Positions 36,060 to 46,795 of a stretch of 64,000 nt of DNA are shown here, in pieces. The translations under genes and the position numbers were made by a program. Under the pieces are notes generated by a model that searched no databases, was not told where the DNA came from, and was given only the letters and a program-made list of their open reading frames with translations. Location: contig NZ_CP020038.1 in NCBI RefSeq assembly GCF_002157225.2, positions 2,820,501 through 2,884,500 on the forward strand, in the 5' to 3' direction. Source of the stretch: Agarilytica rhodophyticola (GTDB lineage: Bacteria; Pseudomonadota; Gammaproteobacteria; Pseudomonadales; Cellvibrionaceae). How positions within the stretch are numbered: position 1 is the first letter of the stretch; each line of letters opens with the position of its first letter.

Positions 36060-38600
36060 TTACAAATTGCCGAGTGCTGCTATACCCAGAGCTGCTGAAG
36101 ATACGATTTGAGCAACACTGCTCCAAAGTGTCAGTGAATCCACCTTGGTTGTATTAATAGGCACTACAATGGTATCCCCAGGCTGTAGAGCTTTGGAGTT
36201 AGATTTAAACCATGCTGAGCTTGCTGGGGCGTAAACTCGACCATTGGCCTTTACAACGTAGATACGTTTCTTATCTGCATTTTGTTTAGTGCCGCCAGAC
36301 ATGTCGATGTAGTCTTTAATATCTAGCCGTGCATCATAAAAGTGTGATGTGGAGTGCTGAATCTCTCCCACGACGGTAACGGATGGTTTAAACCGGGGAA
36401 TTTCTAACTTATCACCGTCGGCGAGCTCAAAGTCGAATTTTTTAGGTCGATCTAATATTGTGGGAAGGTCAATAACCATACGTCCGAGCGCTTTCGTACT
36501 TTCGATGCTGTTGAGTATTTGATCGGCCTCAGCCTTATCTATCTCTTTTTTGGCTGCTGACTTCTCTAAATTTGCAGTAGCTAGATCGCTGGCGATTTTA
36601 ACTTTGAGATTCTCTAATCTTTCTTCTTCTAAAAGTCGTAATTCTTTACGCGAAAAAATTGCACCTTCTGGGTAAGCGTAGGGTGTCAGTCCTCCAGCTC
36701 TTTCGATAACGCTTAAGAGTGTTTCTCCTGGTAATAGGTCATAGACGCCCGGATAGATGACTTCACCTGTTAGCTCCACTGACTCTCTTTTTTGCCAGAG
36801 GGGAATTTGTTTAATACGTAAAGTATCACCTGCTTTTAATTGTGGGTTTTCCATTGTAAGGTCAAAGTCTTTTCGCAGGTCTACCCGTTCTCTATTCTCA
36901 TTCAGGTCGTAGCGTGTTATTTCAGCTCCTGAGCCTTGGGCGCTTTCCGTAAGTCCTCCTGCTAAGCTAATAAGCTCCCTCGCACTCATATTTCCCGTAG
37001 CTAAAGGGTATTCGCCAGGAAAGCGCACGCTGCCATAGATACGGATAGTCTGTTGGCGTTGGCTGAAGTTGGACTGAACTTTTAGTCGATCTACCAGTTC
37101 TTTTAGTATCTCGACTCTATTGGTGTCGTATTCAAAAAGGGTTATCACGTCACGTGGCTGTAGTAGAGGGTCTTCTGGCCCTTGTGGTGAGGCAAATGCT
37201 TGCTGAGGAGAAAATAAGTGTACTTGTGTTCTGCGAGTAATCTTTTCTTCTCGTTGAATAAGTCCGATGACAATATCGGGGTTGGGCAGTAATTCGTCCG
37301 CGTTGGGAACAATGTCGGTAAAGCGCATAAACTTGCGCCATGCAAAGTCGCCTTCGCGTTTTACATGCCCTTCGAGTGTTATCGTGTCGTTAACGGTTTC
37401 TAGGGTGGGTTGTATTTGAATAATATCGGCATCATTGACTTTAAAGCTTCTGCCTGATGGACTGGAGATATCGATATTAACAAGGGTTTTTTCTCCCGAT
37501 CGTGAAATCCTTTCAATTCTTGATGCGGGAGCATAGGCGTTGGCTAATAGTCCACCCGCTAGCTGTATCACATCAGCTACTGTTCTCTCGTTTTTTAGCT
37601 CATATATAGCTGGGCGCTTAACAGCTCCAGAAATGCCTGTTGTTTTGCCTACTGGTGGAATAAATATAACATCGCCGGGAAGAAGACGGGAATCATCGCT
37701 TGTATCCCCTCTTAAAAGAAGGTCATATAAGTCCAATCTGGCGACAACCTTTCCAGCCCGTTTAAGCTGGATATTTCTCAAAGAGCCGATTTCGGTGATG
37801 CCGCCACTGGCAAATATGGCGTTTGTCATGGTAGAGAGAGAACTCACAACATAGGAGCCTGGGATTTCAGCTTCACCCAGCACAAAGACTCTAACAGTTC
37901 TCAATGGGCCCATGGTGATAGAGCTCTTAACGCCTATCATTTGTTCATTGACCACATTGGTAAGTTTTTCCTGCATAGCCTCGAACGGTAAGCCTGCAAG
38001 AGAAATAGGCCCAATATCTGGGAATTGGATCTGACCTTCACGATTCAGTTTCAGGGTATGGGTGGCGTTCTCTTTGCCGTATAGTTGGATGACAATGGTG
38101 TCTCCCGGACCTAACAAATAATTTACCGGGATTGGAATATCTTCTGCCGGTGCGAAGGTCTCTGCGCCATAGTTAAAAATATTATGGCCAAACAATTTGA
38201 GTTCATCTTCCTCCTCACTACTTTCAAAACCCTCGAGTAAGCCATTCACGCCACTTAGGCCTTCCAAATCATTGGGGTCAATATTATCTAGATCAAACCC
38301 GTTAGGTGGAATTTGTCCACCTTGTAAGTTGCGGTTAGAGTTTCTGCCACTTTTTGTTAAATCTCGTCTATTTCCTGAGATTGGTTCTGCTTCTGTTTCG
38401 TCACCGCCGTTTTCTTCAAGTAAGCCATCTAAATCAGACAAGTCTACGCCGAAGGATCTTGCCAGGGCTTGTTGTTGTGCCGGGGGTAGTCTTTTGAACC
38501 GGTCAATCTGTTCTTGCGTTGGCGCTTGTGCGTAAACAGTGGATATTGAAAATAACGTGAATAAGATAGATGCAACAATCTTCTGGATAAGGGGCTTCAT
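36060..38600 (-). CDS. Large Wza-type outer-membrane polysaccharide export protein (multi-SLBB)
   Basis: About 846 aa, far longer than E. coli Wza (379 aa). The secretory signal is MKPLIQKIVASILFTLFSIS...AQA, which sets the start at 38600. An in-frame ATG at 38708 adds 36 residues with no signal character. The Poly_export domain is seen at YLLGPGDTIVIQLYGKENAT, followed by several SLBB repeats (PGSYVVSS, PGVYDLLPG, FPGEYPLATG types). A C-terminal helix closes it. Likely exports capsule or O-antigen-like polymer. No wzb/wzc partner in the window. Confidence 0.87.
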   Translation of the reverse strand: MKPLIQKIVASILFTLFSISTVYAQAPTQEQIDRFKRLPPAQQQALARSFGVDLSDLDGLLEENGGDETEAEPISGNRRDLTKSGRNSNRNLQGGQIPPNGFDLDNIDPNDLEGLSGVNGLLEGFESSEEEDELKLFGHNIFNYGAETFAPAEDIPIPVNYLLGPGDTIVIQLYGKENATHTLKLNREGQIQFPDIGPISLAGLPFEAMQEKLTNVVNEQMIGVKSSITMGPLRTVRVFVLGEAEIPGSYVVSSLSTMTNAIFASGGITEIGSLRNIQLKRAGKVVARLDLYDLLLRGDTSDDSRLLPGDVIFIPPVGKTTGISGAVKRPAIYELKNERTVADVIQLAGGLLANAYAPASRIERISRSGEKTLVNIDISSPSGRSFKVNDADIIQIQPTLETVNDTITLEGHVKREGDFAWRKFMRFTDIVPNADELLPNPDIVIGLIQREEKITRRTQVHLFSPQQAFASPQGPEDPLLQPRDVITLFEYDTNRVEILKELVDRLKVQSNFSQRQQTIRIYGSVRFPGEYPLATGNMSARELISLAGGLTESAQGSGAEITRYDLNENRERVDLRKDFDLTMENPQLKAGDTLRIKQIPLWQKRESVELTGEVIYPGVYDLLPGETLLSVIERAGGLTPYAYPEGAIFSRKELRLLEEERLENLKVKIASDLATANLEKSAAKKEIDKAEADQILNSIESTKALGRMVIDLPTILDRPKKFDFELADGDKLEIPRFKPSVTVVGEIQHSTSHFYDARLDIKDYIDMSGGTKQNADKKRIYVVKANGRVYAPASSAWFKSNSKALQPGDTIVVPINTTKVDSLTLWSSVAQIVSSAALGIAALGNL

Positions 38601-39046
38601 AAATAAATTTTGGTTTAGGGGGTTGTCTGAAATGGCCATGAATATAAAGTCGCTGCTTTTACGCAACCTATTGAAGTCTAATACTTTCTTTGTTTGCAAT
38701 CCTGTCATGCACTAAAATCAATCTCCTAAATCAATATGTATTGTCGTCATTGAATTTAATCTTGTGAGCTCTTTTTTGTTTGTAAGGTTGGAGGTCTTTC
38801 ATCAACCCAAAAAGATGGTAGAGCATCCGGCACCTGGTTCAACGGCAGAGTAGTCTATGGCTTTAAGCCCGCTATAATAACGAATAAATAGCTTACTTTC
38901 TTCTATAAACCCCTAATATTTGTAACAATTTGAGCGTTTTTATGGTAACGCTTTCTAAGTTTCGGGTGCGCTGTCGAGAGAGTAGGGTGATTATCGTTGG
39001 TAGGAATAGTTTAATTAGTGGTGATGAAATTGTTATTTTAGGTGGC
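38601..39046. other. Leader/intergenic region between export gene and small RNA 2
   Basis: About 450 bp without a clear gene. It should hold the promoter and 5' leader of the export gene (minus strand). I found no ops/JUMPStart core. A short GCGTT/AACGC inverted repeat lies near 38935. No strong terminator separates it from the upstream small RNA region. Confidence 0.4.
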
Positions 39047-39238
39047 TATTGAGGTGCTTTGCGCACCTCAATAATTCGGTGTTCCATAACTTCTTTCCCT
39101 GAATTTTTAATCTTCCTGATAAATTGTTCGTCCTAGTAGATCCTTCTATCTGTGATCTTCCTAATTAACCGAAAAGAATATGAAGTTTCCCTTGACCCGC
39201 CATGGCCTGCTGACTTCCGTGTGAATGTCCCTATATGC
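39047..39238 (-). ncRNA. Candidate CsrB/RsmZ-type small RNA 2
   Basis: About 190 nt. Read on the minus strand it carries some nine GGA motifs in AGGA, AAGGA or GGGA contexts, one in a small loop (AGAT-AGAAGG-ATCT). It ends at the hairpin TATTGAGGTGC-GCAAA-GCACCTCAATA (39047-39073). Upstream are a GATAAT -10 (39249-39244) and a GacA-type box 45 bp further. Unlike RNA 1 the final hairpin has no T run, so the 3' end is uncertain. Expected to bind and titrate CsrA/RsmA. Confidence 0.6.
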
Positions 39239-39293
39239 CAGGTATTATCACTTTGTAATTAATTGAGTAGAAGTCGCTATTGTCTGATTTGTT

Positions 39294-39311
39294 TGTGAGA
39301 TATCTCTCACA
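39294..39311. promoter_or_regulatory. GacA/UvrY-type activator box (small RNA 2)
   Basis: TGTGAG-N6-CTCACA, an inverted repeat close to the published GacA upstream element TGTAAG-N6-CTTACA. It lies 45 bp from the GATAAT -10 at 39249-39244, the same spacing as in the neighbouring small RNA gene. Confidence 0.7.
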
Positions 39312-39361
39312 ATAATGAAGTGAATGAGCTTTCCCATTTTTGTTGGGATTGTCTCATGGAT

Positions 39362-39398
39362 AAAAAAAATCCGAGGGGGGATACCCCTCGGATTTTTT
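39362..39398 (-). terminator. Terminator of small RNA 1
   Basis: AATCCGAGGGG / CCCCTCGGATT stem with a 5-nt loop, flanked by T runs on both strands. It ends the GGA-rich transcript on the minus strand and would also work on the plus strand. Confidence 0.9.
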
Positions 39399-39568
39399 CG
39401 CTTTTCACCTTAAGTCCTTTCCGTGGTGAGATGCCTTCCTGGCAAACCCATATCCTTATGGTGAGTGCTTTGCTCCTTCTGCTATGATCATCCTGAGTCT
39501 AAAGCAGAATTTTTTTCCTCCTTATGACCTTTCCTGGTCGACGTGCTTCCTTGTTTACCTCCTTGTTG
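39362..39568 (-). ncRNA. CsrB/RsmZ-type small RNA 1
   Basis: About 205 nt on the minus strand with eleven GGA motifs. Several sit in hairpin loops as CsrA prefers: GACC-AGGAAA-GGTC, CCATA-AGGA-TATGG and TGCC-AGGAA-GGCA. CAGGATG, the CsrB consensus unit, also occurs. The RNA ends in a strong terminator (39362-39398). A GATAAT -10 (39580-39575) places the start near 39568, and a GacA-type box lies 45 bp upstream of it. Expected to sequester CsrA/RsmA and so release its mRNA targets. No open frame of note overlaps it. Confidence 0.82.
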
Positions 39569-39624
39569 ATAAACATTATCTACAAATCGCTTTTGGCGCG
39601 ATAGTCGACATTGGCGTTTGTTTT

Positions 39625-39642
39625 TGTAGGATATATCTCACA
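39625..39642. promoter_or_regulatory. GacA/UvrY-type activator box (small RNA 1)
   Basis: On the minus strand TGTGAG-ATATAT-CCTACA, matching TGTRAG-N6-CYTACA at every defined position. It lies 45 bp upstream of the -10 of the GGA-rich RNA. This is the classic arrangement for rsmY/rsmZ/csrB promoters. Confidence 0.8.
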
Positions 39643-39936
39643 AAATAATTTTTTAAGTGTCCGAATGAGTGGTTGAAGAGTGCAAAGTGCCTATATGGCC
39701 TGATGTATTCTTTCTTTATTTTGGCTAAATTGTTTCAAATTTGCACTATGTGATCTGATTTGTGCCTGATGACCATTTAATTAAAATAAAGATGCATAAC
39801 TATGTTGATCACTGAGATCTACTGTGGCACAATTGCGTCCCTTCTTGAGAGGGAGTTAATGAAATCTATAGGTTTCTTCTTATAAATCAATAGGTTACAA
39901 TGCTCTCCAGATAGTATGAGTTAAATGGCATTTTGC

Positions 39937-40021
<85 letters not shown>

Positions 40022-40094
40022 TGTCATTATCCAACTTGTTTAAACGCAATTTTTAAGTAGTAGTCCCCTATATAAGTATTTCAGAGGCATAATC

Positions 40095-41456
40095 ATGCAA
40101 GTTTCTATCGAAACGATTTCCGGTTTAGAGCGACGGTTGACTATTGGTGTTCCAGCTGATGTTGTGGATCAAGAAGTAACTAAGCGTCTTAATAAAGCTG
40201 CTAAAACTGTGCGCATTAATGGATTTCGCAAGGGTAAAGTGCCTCTGAAAGTTGTTAAGCAGCGTTTCGGCGAGGGTGTTAGGCAAGAAGTTCTTGGCGA
40301 CACAATAAATAGAACTTTCTACGAGGCTGTTCAGAAAGAGTCGGTTCGTCCTGCAGGTCAGCCAACGATTGAGCCTAAAAACATGGAGGAAGGTAGTGAT
40401 CTAGAGTACATCGCTACTTTTGAAGTCTATCCTGAGGTTGAGCTAACCAATATAGAAGGTATAGAAGTCACCAAATATGATGCGGATATCGAAGATAAAG
40501 ATATCGACAAGATGATTGAAAACCTGAGAAAGGGACAAGCTACTTGGAATAATACTAAGGCAGCTATAAAAGACGGCTTCAAAGTTAAAATCGACTTCAG
40601 CGGAGTAAAAGACGGCGAGGCATTTGAAGGTGGCTCAGCGGAGGATCATGAACTAGTGATTGGCTCCAAGTCTATGATTCCTGGTTTTGAAGACGGAATT
40701 ATCGGCATGAAGATAGGTGAGACCAAAGATGTCGAAGTGACTTTTCCTGAGGATTACCAGGTTGAATCACTCAAAGGGGCTGATGCAACGTTCACTATCA
40801 CTCTGAAAAGTGCTGAAAAACAAGTCTTGCCAAAGCTTGATGAGGCTTTTTTTGAGAAATTTGGAGTGACTGAGGGTGGTGAAGAGAAGTTCCGTGAAGA
40901 TGTTAAGGAGAACATGGAGCGTGAAAAGCAGAAGGCTATTAAAAACAAGACTAAGCAACAGATTTTAGATAGCTTGCTAGATCGTACTCCCGTGGAAGTG
41001 CCTAATGCATTGGTTGCTGGCGAAATTGACGCGCTGAGAAATCAAACAATTCAGCAGTACGGTGGCGCAGCAGAGAACCTTGATATGAAAGCTTTGTTGC
41101 CAGACGATATGTTTAAAGAGCAAGCTCAGCGACGAACCGCACTAGGTTTGATTGTTTCTGAGATTGTGACTCAGGAGAAAATCACAGCAGATAAGGATGT
41201 TGTTCGATCTCTTATCGAAGAGGCTGCAGCGAGTTACGAGAGCCCTGAAGAGGTGGTTAATTACTACTACAGTAATGAGCAGTTATTACAAAGTGTTGAG
41301 GCTGCTGCGCTCGAAGAGCAGGTGGTTGACTTCCTTTTAGAAAAAGCAGAAGTTACCGAAGCGAAAGTGGCCTACGACGAAGCGTTAAAGCCATTGCCTC
41401 AGCCGCAGGCTGATGATCAGGAAGGCGATGGTAGCGAAACTAAAGGCGAAGAATAA
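40095..41456 (+). CDS. tig: Trigger factor
   Basis: Ribosome-bound chaperone and prolyl isomerase. The N-terminal ribosome-binding domain has the signature GFRKGKVP. The FKBP-type middle domain contains KVKIDFSGVKDGEAFEGGSA, with the C-terminal chaperone arms behind it. 453 aa, slightly longer than E. coli (432), owing mostly to an acidic tail. First gene of the conserved tig-clpP-clpX-lon order; a terminator follows. Confidence 0.97.
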   Translation: MQVSIETISGLERRLTIGVPADVVDQEVTKRLNKAAKTVRINGFRKGKVPLKVVKQRFGEGVRQEVLGDTINRTFYEAVQKESVRPAGQPTIEPKNMEEGSDLEYIATFEVYPEVELTNIEGIEVTKYDADIEDKDIDKMIENLRKGQATWNNTKAAIKDGFKVKIDFSGVKDGEAFEGGSAEDHELVIGSKSMIPGFEDGIIGMKIGETKDVEVTFPEDYQVESLKGADATFTITLKSAEKQVLPKLDEAFFEKFGVTEGGEEKFREDVKENMEREKQKAIKNKTKQQILDSLLDRTPVEVPNALVAGEIDALRNQTIQQYGGAAENLDMKALLPDDMFKEQAQRRTALGLIVSEIVTQEKITADKDVVRSLIEEAAASYESPEEVVNYYYSNEQLLQSVEAAALEEQVVDFLLEKAEVTEAKVAYDEALKPLPQPQADDQEGDGSETKGEE

Positions 41457-41485
41457 GTTATCCTTTAAAGCTTGGTTTTTATTTT

Positions 41486-41517
41486 AAAATCCACCTGTGT
41501 TAAAACAGGTGGATTTT
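41486..41517 (+). terminator. Terminator after tig
   Basis: AAAATCCACCTGT, 6-nt loop, ACAGGTGGATTTT: a perfect 13-bp stem with a T run, 30 bp after the tig stop. Confidence 0.9.
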
Positions 41518-41857
41518 GTCGTTTTTGGCGACGGATATTTTACTGAATAGCTTGCTATGCCAAAAAGCTTGTTCACTGGTATTAAATTACAGTATTTTAG
41601 GCTTATGAAGCTATAAATAAGTCTCTAGGGTAAACCAAAGCGAACTAGGTAAACGTACTTAAAAATAATGGCGTTGGTTGCGCATTGGTTTGATTGGTTG
41701 GGTTTTGTTCGCTTTATCCCTGAAATATCCTATGTTCATGAAAATAATAGACTTTATTTTTATGAATTATTAAAGTCCTTCCTTTTATTTCGTGTGCGAA
41801 GACCCAATGTTAGGCTAGTCTTTAAAAATAATTCAACAGAAAATACTGAGGAAAGTT
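41518..41857. other. Intergenic region upstream of clpP
   Basis: 340 bp, presumably the clpP promoter region. A + strand frame at 41668-41901 runs into clpP in another frame, has no good start signal and is not called. No sigma-32 type promoter was identified with confidence. Confidence 0.4.
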
Positions 41858-42499
41858 ATGTCCCTGATAGACCCAGTTGGTATAAGTCGTTCAGATATTG
41901 AAAATACATTAGTGCCGATGGTGGTTGAGCAAACCGCTCGTGGGGAAAGATCTTATGATATCTATTCTCGGTTGCTCAAGGAGCGTGTTATTTTTCTTGT
42001 TGGCGCCGTCGAAGATCATATGGCGAACCTGGTTGTTGCTCAAATGTTGTTCTTAGAGGCGGAAAATCCTGACAAGGATATTCATTTATATATTAACTCT
42101 CCAGGTGGGGCGGTTACTGCAGGCCTCTCAATTTACGATACAATGCAATTTATTAAGCCAGACGTAAGTACCATGTGTATTGGTCAAGCATGCAGTATGG
42201 GGGCGTTTTTGCTCAATGCTGGCGCGGCAGGTAAGCGATATTGTCTACCGAATTCACGGGTAATGATTCACCAGCCTTCCGGTGGTGCGCAAGGCCAAGC
42301 GAGCGACATCCATATTCATGCCCAAGAAATATTAAAAATGCGTCATCAATTAAATGAGATTATGGCCAAGCATAGCGGCAGGTCTGTGGAAGACATCGCG
42401 AAGGATACAGAAAGAGACAACTTTATGAGCGCTTTGGAGTCCAAAGAATATGGTCTCATCGACGATGTCTTAGAGTTCCGTGATGCAAAAGAAAGTTAA
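41858..42499 (+). CDS. clpP: ATP-dependent Clp protease proteolytic subunit
   Basis: Serine peptidase tetradecamer working with ClpX. Catalytic Ser lies in [12 protein letters not shown], His in [14 protein letters not shown], and Asp in the following C-terminal part. An alanine of the common GQAASMGA block is replaced by cysteine. 213 aa with a short N-terminal propeptide-like stretch. Good ribosome-binding site (GAGGAAAG). Confidence 0.97.
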   Translation: MSLIDPVGISRSDIENTLVPMVVEQTARGERSYDIYSRLLKERVIFLVGAVEDHMANLVVAQMLFLEAENPDKDIHLYINSPGGAVTAGLSIYDTMQFIKPDVSTMCIGQACSMGAFLLNAGAAGKRYCLPNSRVMIHQPSGGAQGQASDIHIHAQEILKMRHQLNEIMAKHSGRSVEDIAKDTERDNFMSALESKEYGLIDDVLEFRDAKES

Positions 42500-42683
42500 T
42501 GTAGATACTTTGTCTATAGTATTGGCTCGTTATTGGTGAATATTGTAAAAAAAACTTCAATAATGAAGCCAAACGCAAAAGATAAATACTAATATTGGGT
42601 ATGCAGCTTTAAATTTAAGGTTGTGCACTTGAAAATCACAGCTAAAACAAGCATCTTGTAAATAGGCTGTAACAAAATAAGAG

Positions 42684-43985
42684 TTGGAGATACTGATGCC
42701 CGACCAGAAAGGTGATAACGAAGATAACGGCAAACTGCTCTATTGTTCGTTCTGTGGTAAAAGCCAGCACGAAGTGCGCAAGCTCATTGCTGGCCCTTCG
42801 GTATTCATCTGTGATGAATGTGTCGAACTTTGCAACGACATTATCAGAGAAGAAATACAAGAAAGCACAAGTGAGGGTAAAGGTGAGAAGTTGCCTACGC
42901 CTCAAGAGATATCAGAGACGCTTGATGAGTACGTTATTGGCCAAAAAGACGCCAAAAAAGTACTTGCTGTGGCGGTTTACAACCACTACAAGCGTCTTAG
43001 AGTCGGTGACTCAAAGAAATCGAAGGATGAGGTTGAGTTAGGAAAGAGTAATATTTTGCTTGTTGGCCCAACAGGTAGTGGTAAAACATTACTCGCCGAG
43101 ACACTTGCGCGGATGCTTAATGTGCCATTTACTGTAGCTGATGCTACGACCTTGACAGAAGCTGGCTATGTTGGGGAAGACGTGGAAAACATTATTCAGA
43201 AGCTACTTCAAAAGTGCGATTACGATGTAGACAAGGCTCAACAAGGCATCGTTTATATTGATGAAATCGATAAGATTTCTCGTAAGTCTGATAATCCATC
43301 AATAACTCGCGATGTTTCTGGTGAGGGTGTGCAGCAAGCATTATTGAAGCTGATAGAAGGCACTATCGCTTCCGTGCCCCCACAAGGTGGTCGTAAGCAC
43401 CCTCAACAAGAGTTTTTACAAGTTGACACGTCTAATATTCTCTTCGTGTGTGGTGGTGCGTTTGCTGGTCTAGATAAAGTTATTCGCGACCGCTCAGAGA
43501 AAGGCGGTATCGGTTTTGGGGCAGAAGTAAAAAGCAAAGATTCGAAAAAGAACGTGGGCGAAACCCTTAAAGATCTCGAACCTGAGGATTTGGTTCGCTA
43601 TGGTTTGATCCCAGAGTTTGTTGGTCGCCTTCCTGTCATAGCAACTCTTGATGAGTTGGACAAGGAAGCCTTAGTTACCATCCTCACAGAGCCGAAAAAC
43701 TCTCTTGTTAAACAGTATGCGAAACTGTTTGAGATGGAGGGTGTTGAAGTTGATTTTAGACGTGAAGCGCTTGACGCCGTCGCGACTAAGGCAATGGAGC
43801 GCAAAACTGGTGCCAGAGGCCTGAGGTCGATCATGGAAAATGTCTTGCTCGACACTATGTATCGCCTCCCATCTGAAGAGGATGTTATCAAGGTTGTTGT
43901 TGACGAGGCTGTTATCAAAGGTGAGTCTGAACCTTTGCTTGTCTATGAAAATAACGAAACCCAAAAAGCTTTGCCTGAAGAATAG
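42684..43985 (+). CDS. clpX: ATP-dependent Clp protease ATP-binding subunit ClpX
   Basis: AAA+ unfoldase that feeds ClpP. The N-terminal zinc domain has four cysteines (YCSFCGKS and ICDECVELC). Walker A is [12 protein letters not shown], Walker [10 protein letters not shown], and the ClpP-contacting loop has IGF in [10 protein letters not shown]. 433 aa. A terminator follows. Confidence 0.97.
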   Translation: MEILMPDQKGDNEDNGKLLYCSFCGKSQHEVRKLIAGPSVFICDECVELCNDIIREEIQESTSEGKGEKLPTPQEISETLDEYVIGQKDAKKVLAVAVYNHYKRLRVGDSKKSKDEVELGKSNILLVGPTGSGKTLLAETLARMLNVPFTVADATTLTEAGYVGEDVENIIQKLLQKCDYDVDKAQQGIVYIDEIDKISRKSDNPSITRDVSGEGVQQALLKLIEGTIASVPPQGGRKHPQQEFLQVDTSNILFVCGGAFAGLDKVIRDRSEKGGIGFGAEVKSKDSKKNVGETLKDLEPEDLVRYGLIPEFVGRLPVIATLDELDKEALVTILTEPKNSLVKQYAKLFEMEGVEVDFRREALDAVATKAMERKTGARGLRSIMENVLLDTMYRLPSEEDVIKVVVDEAVIKGESEPLLVYENNETQKALPEE

Positions 43986-44006
43986 AACAGTAACTGATCG
44001 CAAATT

Positions 44007-44036
44007 AAAAAAGGGGCGTACATAAGCCCCTTTTTT
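44007..44036 (+). terminator. Terminator after clpX
   Basis: AAAAAAGGGGC, 8-nt loop, GCCCCTTTTTT, then more T: a GC-rich stem with a strong T run, about 20 bp after the clpX stop. Confidence 0.9.
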
Positions 44037-44120
44037 TTATTTCTTCCTTGTATTTTTGTATGTTAGCCCCCAATCTTATAGGTTGCAGAAACTAGATAAG
44101 TTAAGTCTTGAGGCTATTGA

Positions 44121-46538
44121 ATGAACCCTATGGAATCGTCATCTCCTGAGTCACCGATACCTTTACTACCGCTTCGTGATGTTGTTGTTTATCCGCATAT
44201 GGTAATCCCTTTATTTGTTGGAAGGGCGAAATCCATAGCGGCATTAGAGCGTGCTATGGCTGACGATAAACAAGTGCTTTTAGTCGCTCAAAAACACGCA
44301 TCGGTTGATGAGCCTGGTAAAGATGATCTGTATGCCTGTGGCACCATTGCAGCAGTGTTGCAATTACTTAAGCTTCCTGATGGAACGGTTAAAGTTCTTG
44401 TTGAAGGTCGGCGCCGAGCGAATATCCTTGATGTTATTGAGCAGGATGAATATTTTCTGGCTGAATTTGATAATGTTGAAGATGATCAGCTCGAAACTAA
44501 ATCCTTAGAAATGTTGACGCGAACACTTCTATCTAGATTTGAAAATTATGTAAATCTTAGTAAAAAAGTGCCTGCTGAAGTGATGACCTCTTTAAGCGGG
44601 ATAGACGAAGCTGGGCGACTGGCGGACACTATTGCGGCGCATATGTCTTTAGAGCTTGCGCAAAAGCAAGAAATTTTAGAAATCGTTAATATTCGCGAGC
44701 GCTTAGAGCACCTTATTGGTTTGATGGAAGCTGAGGCCGATTTATTCCAGGTTGAAAAGCGCATTCGTGGCCGTGTTAAAAAGCAAATGGAGAAAAGCCA
44801 ACGCGAGTATTATCTGAATGAGCAGATGAAAGCCATTCAGAAAGAATTGGGTGATATGGGAGAAGAGGGCAACGAAGGAGATGAGCTTGAGAAAAAGATC
44901 TCAGAAGTCGGCATGCCTAAGGATGCTCAAGAAAAAGCCATGTCAGAGCTTAATAAACTGCGCATGATGTCACCCATGTCGGCAGAGGCTTCTGTTGTCC
45001 GCGCCTATATTGATTGGATGGTGACAATTCCATGGACAAAGCGTAGTAAGGTGCTGCACGACTTAGAACGAGCAGAAAAAGTCCTTGAGAAAGATCACTA
45101 TGGTTTAGAAGAAGTTAAAGAGCGAATTCTTGAGTATTTGGCGGTACAAAAACGGGTCAAAAAAGTAAAGGGTCCGATTTTGTGTCTGGTAGGGCCTCCA
45201 GGTGTAGGTAAAACTTCTTTAGGTGAGTCTATTGCGCGCGCAACTAATCGTAAATTTGTACGCATGGCGCTGGGTGGAGTGAGAGATGAAGCCGAAATTC
45301 GAGGTCATCGGCGAACATATATAGGTTCTATGCCAGGCAAGCTTGTTCAGAAAATGGCAAAAGTTGGAGTTAAAAATCCACTATTTTTGCTCGATGAAAT
45401 AGATAAAATGGGCATGGATCATCGTGGGGATCCTGCTTCAGCCTTGTTGGAAGTGTTAGATCCTGAACAGAATTCTACGTTTAATGATCACTACCTAGAA
45501 GTGGATTACGACTTATCTGACGTGATGTTCGTCTGTACCTCAAATACCATGAATATTCCCGGGCCCCTGCTTGATCGTATGGAAGTTATTCGTATCCCCG
45601 GCTATACAGAAGATGAGAAGCTCAATATTGCCAGTCGTTACTTGATTCCTAAGCAGATGAAAAATAATGGTCTTAAGTCTGAGGAGATTAGTATCGAAGA
45701 AGCAGCCTTGAGGGATGTTATTCGCTACTATACTAGAGAGGCTGGTGTGCGAGGCTTAGATCGAGAAGTAGCCAAGTTATGCCGCAAAGTGGTAACAAAA
45801 AATGTTAAGGCCAAAGCACTAGAAAATATTACCGTTAAAGATAGCGATTTAGAAGAGTATTTAGGCGTTCGCAAGGCGGATTACGGTAAAGCAGAAAGCG
45901 AAAATCAAATTGGTCAAGTAACGGGGCTTGCGTGGACGCAGGTGGGCGGTGAGTTACTGACTATTGAGGCTTCTGGTGTTAGAGGCAAAGGGCGGTTTAC
46001 TAAGACTGGCTCCCTTGGGGATGTGATGCAAGAATCTACGCAAGCCGCCATGACAGTTGTTCGCTCTCGTGCTCAAGTATTGGGGCTTGCACCAGATTTT
46101 AATGAGAAGCTCGATATCCATATTCACGTACCTGAAGGGGCTACGCCTAAAGATGGGCCCAGCGCAGGTATTGCAATGTGCACGGCTTTGGTCTCTGTTT
46201 ATACAGAAATACCTGTGCGTGCAGATGTGGCGATGACGGGTGAAATAACTTTGCGCGGAGAAGTGCTCAAGATCGGAGGCTTGAAAGAAAAGTTGTTAGC
46301 AGCCCATCGGGGAGGTATTAAAGTTGTTGTTATCCCCAAAGATAATGAAGCAGATCTGCGTGATATTCCAGATAACATAAAAAGTGATTTGAGTATTCAT
46401 CCTGTAAAATGGATAGATGAAGTGTTGGAAGTTGCACTACAATATATGCCGACCCCTCTTAGCGATGAGGAGTATGAAGCGCTAGAAGCCAAAGCAAATG
46501 CGATTAATAGTGATGAGAGCCGAATAAGCACACATTGA
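44121..46538 (+). CDS. lon: ATP-dependent protease La
   Basis: 805-aa homohexameric protease. The N-terminal LON substrate domain starts [20 protein letters not shown], the AAA+ module has Walker [14 protein letters not shown] and [10 protein letters not shown], and the C-terminal protease domain has the catalytic Ser in [12 protein letters not shown] and Lys in the following KLLAAHRGG region. Own promoter region of 84 bp after the clpX terminator. Confidence 0.97.
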   Translation: MNPMESSSPESPIPLLPLRDVVVYPHMVIPLFVGRAKSIAALERAMADDKQVLLVAQKHASVDEPGKDDLYACGTIAAVLQLLKLPDGTVKVLVEGRRRANILDVIEQDEYFLAEFDNVEDDQLETKSLEMLTRTLLSRFENYVNLSKKVPAEVMTSLSGIDEAGRLADTIAAHMSLELAQKQEILEIVNIRERLEHLIGLMEAEADLFQVEKRIRGRVKKQMEKSQREYYLNEQMKAIQKELGDMGEEGNEGDELEKKISEVGMPKDAQEKAMSELNKLRMMSPMSAEASVVRAYIDWMVTIPWTKRSKVLHDLERAEKVLEKDHYGLEEVKERILEYLAVQKRVKKVKGPILCLVGPPGVGKTSLGESIARATNRKFVRMALGGVRDEAEIRGHRRTYIGSMPGKLVQKMAKVGVKNPLFLLDEIDKMGMDHRGDPASALLEVLDPEQNSTFNDHYLEVDYDLSDVMFVCTSNTMNIPGPLLDRMEVIRIPGYTEDEKLNIASRYLIPKQMKNNGLKSEEISIEEAALRDVIRYYTREAGVRGLDREVAKLCRKVVTKNVKAKALENITVKDSDLEEYLGVRKADYGKAESENQIGQVTGLAWTQVGGELLTIEASGVRGKGRFTKTGSLGDVMQESTQAAMTVVRSRAQVLGLAPDFNEKLDIHIHVPEGATPKDGPSAGIAMCTALVSVYTEIPVRADVAMTGEITLRGEVLKIGGLKEKLLAAHRGGIKVVVIPKDNEADLRDIPDNIKSDLSIHPVKWIDEVLEVALQYMPTPLSDEEYEALEAKANAINSDESRISTH

Positions 46539-46795
46539 TTTGATTTTTTGTAAAGACTGGTCGAAATCCAAACAGTTGCCGGATAAATATGTAAAACACC
46601 AGCAATTCGCGAATTTGATTCTTGACCGGCCAATTGGCAGTTGGTATAAAACGTAATTCGTTGTAGCTTTGGGCTCCATCGGGGCGGGGCAGAGGTAATC
46701 CAGCACAATGCTGTTTGAATATTGTTTCTTAGTGCAATTGCCTGGACGTTGAAATTTTTGATATACGAATTAGATTCGAATAATAAAAGGGGTTA

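Noticed and set aside
41668-41901. 77-codon frame upstream of and into clpP
   Set aside because: Overlaps clpP in another frame, has a poor start signal and no family resemblance.
46539-46795. Minus-strand frames between lon and hupB
   Set aside because: They run into lon in antisense and lack start signals. Treated as chance frames.
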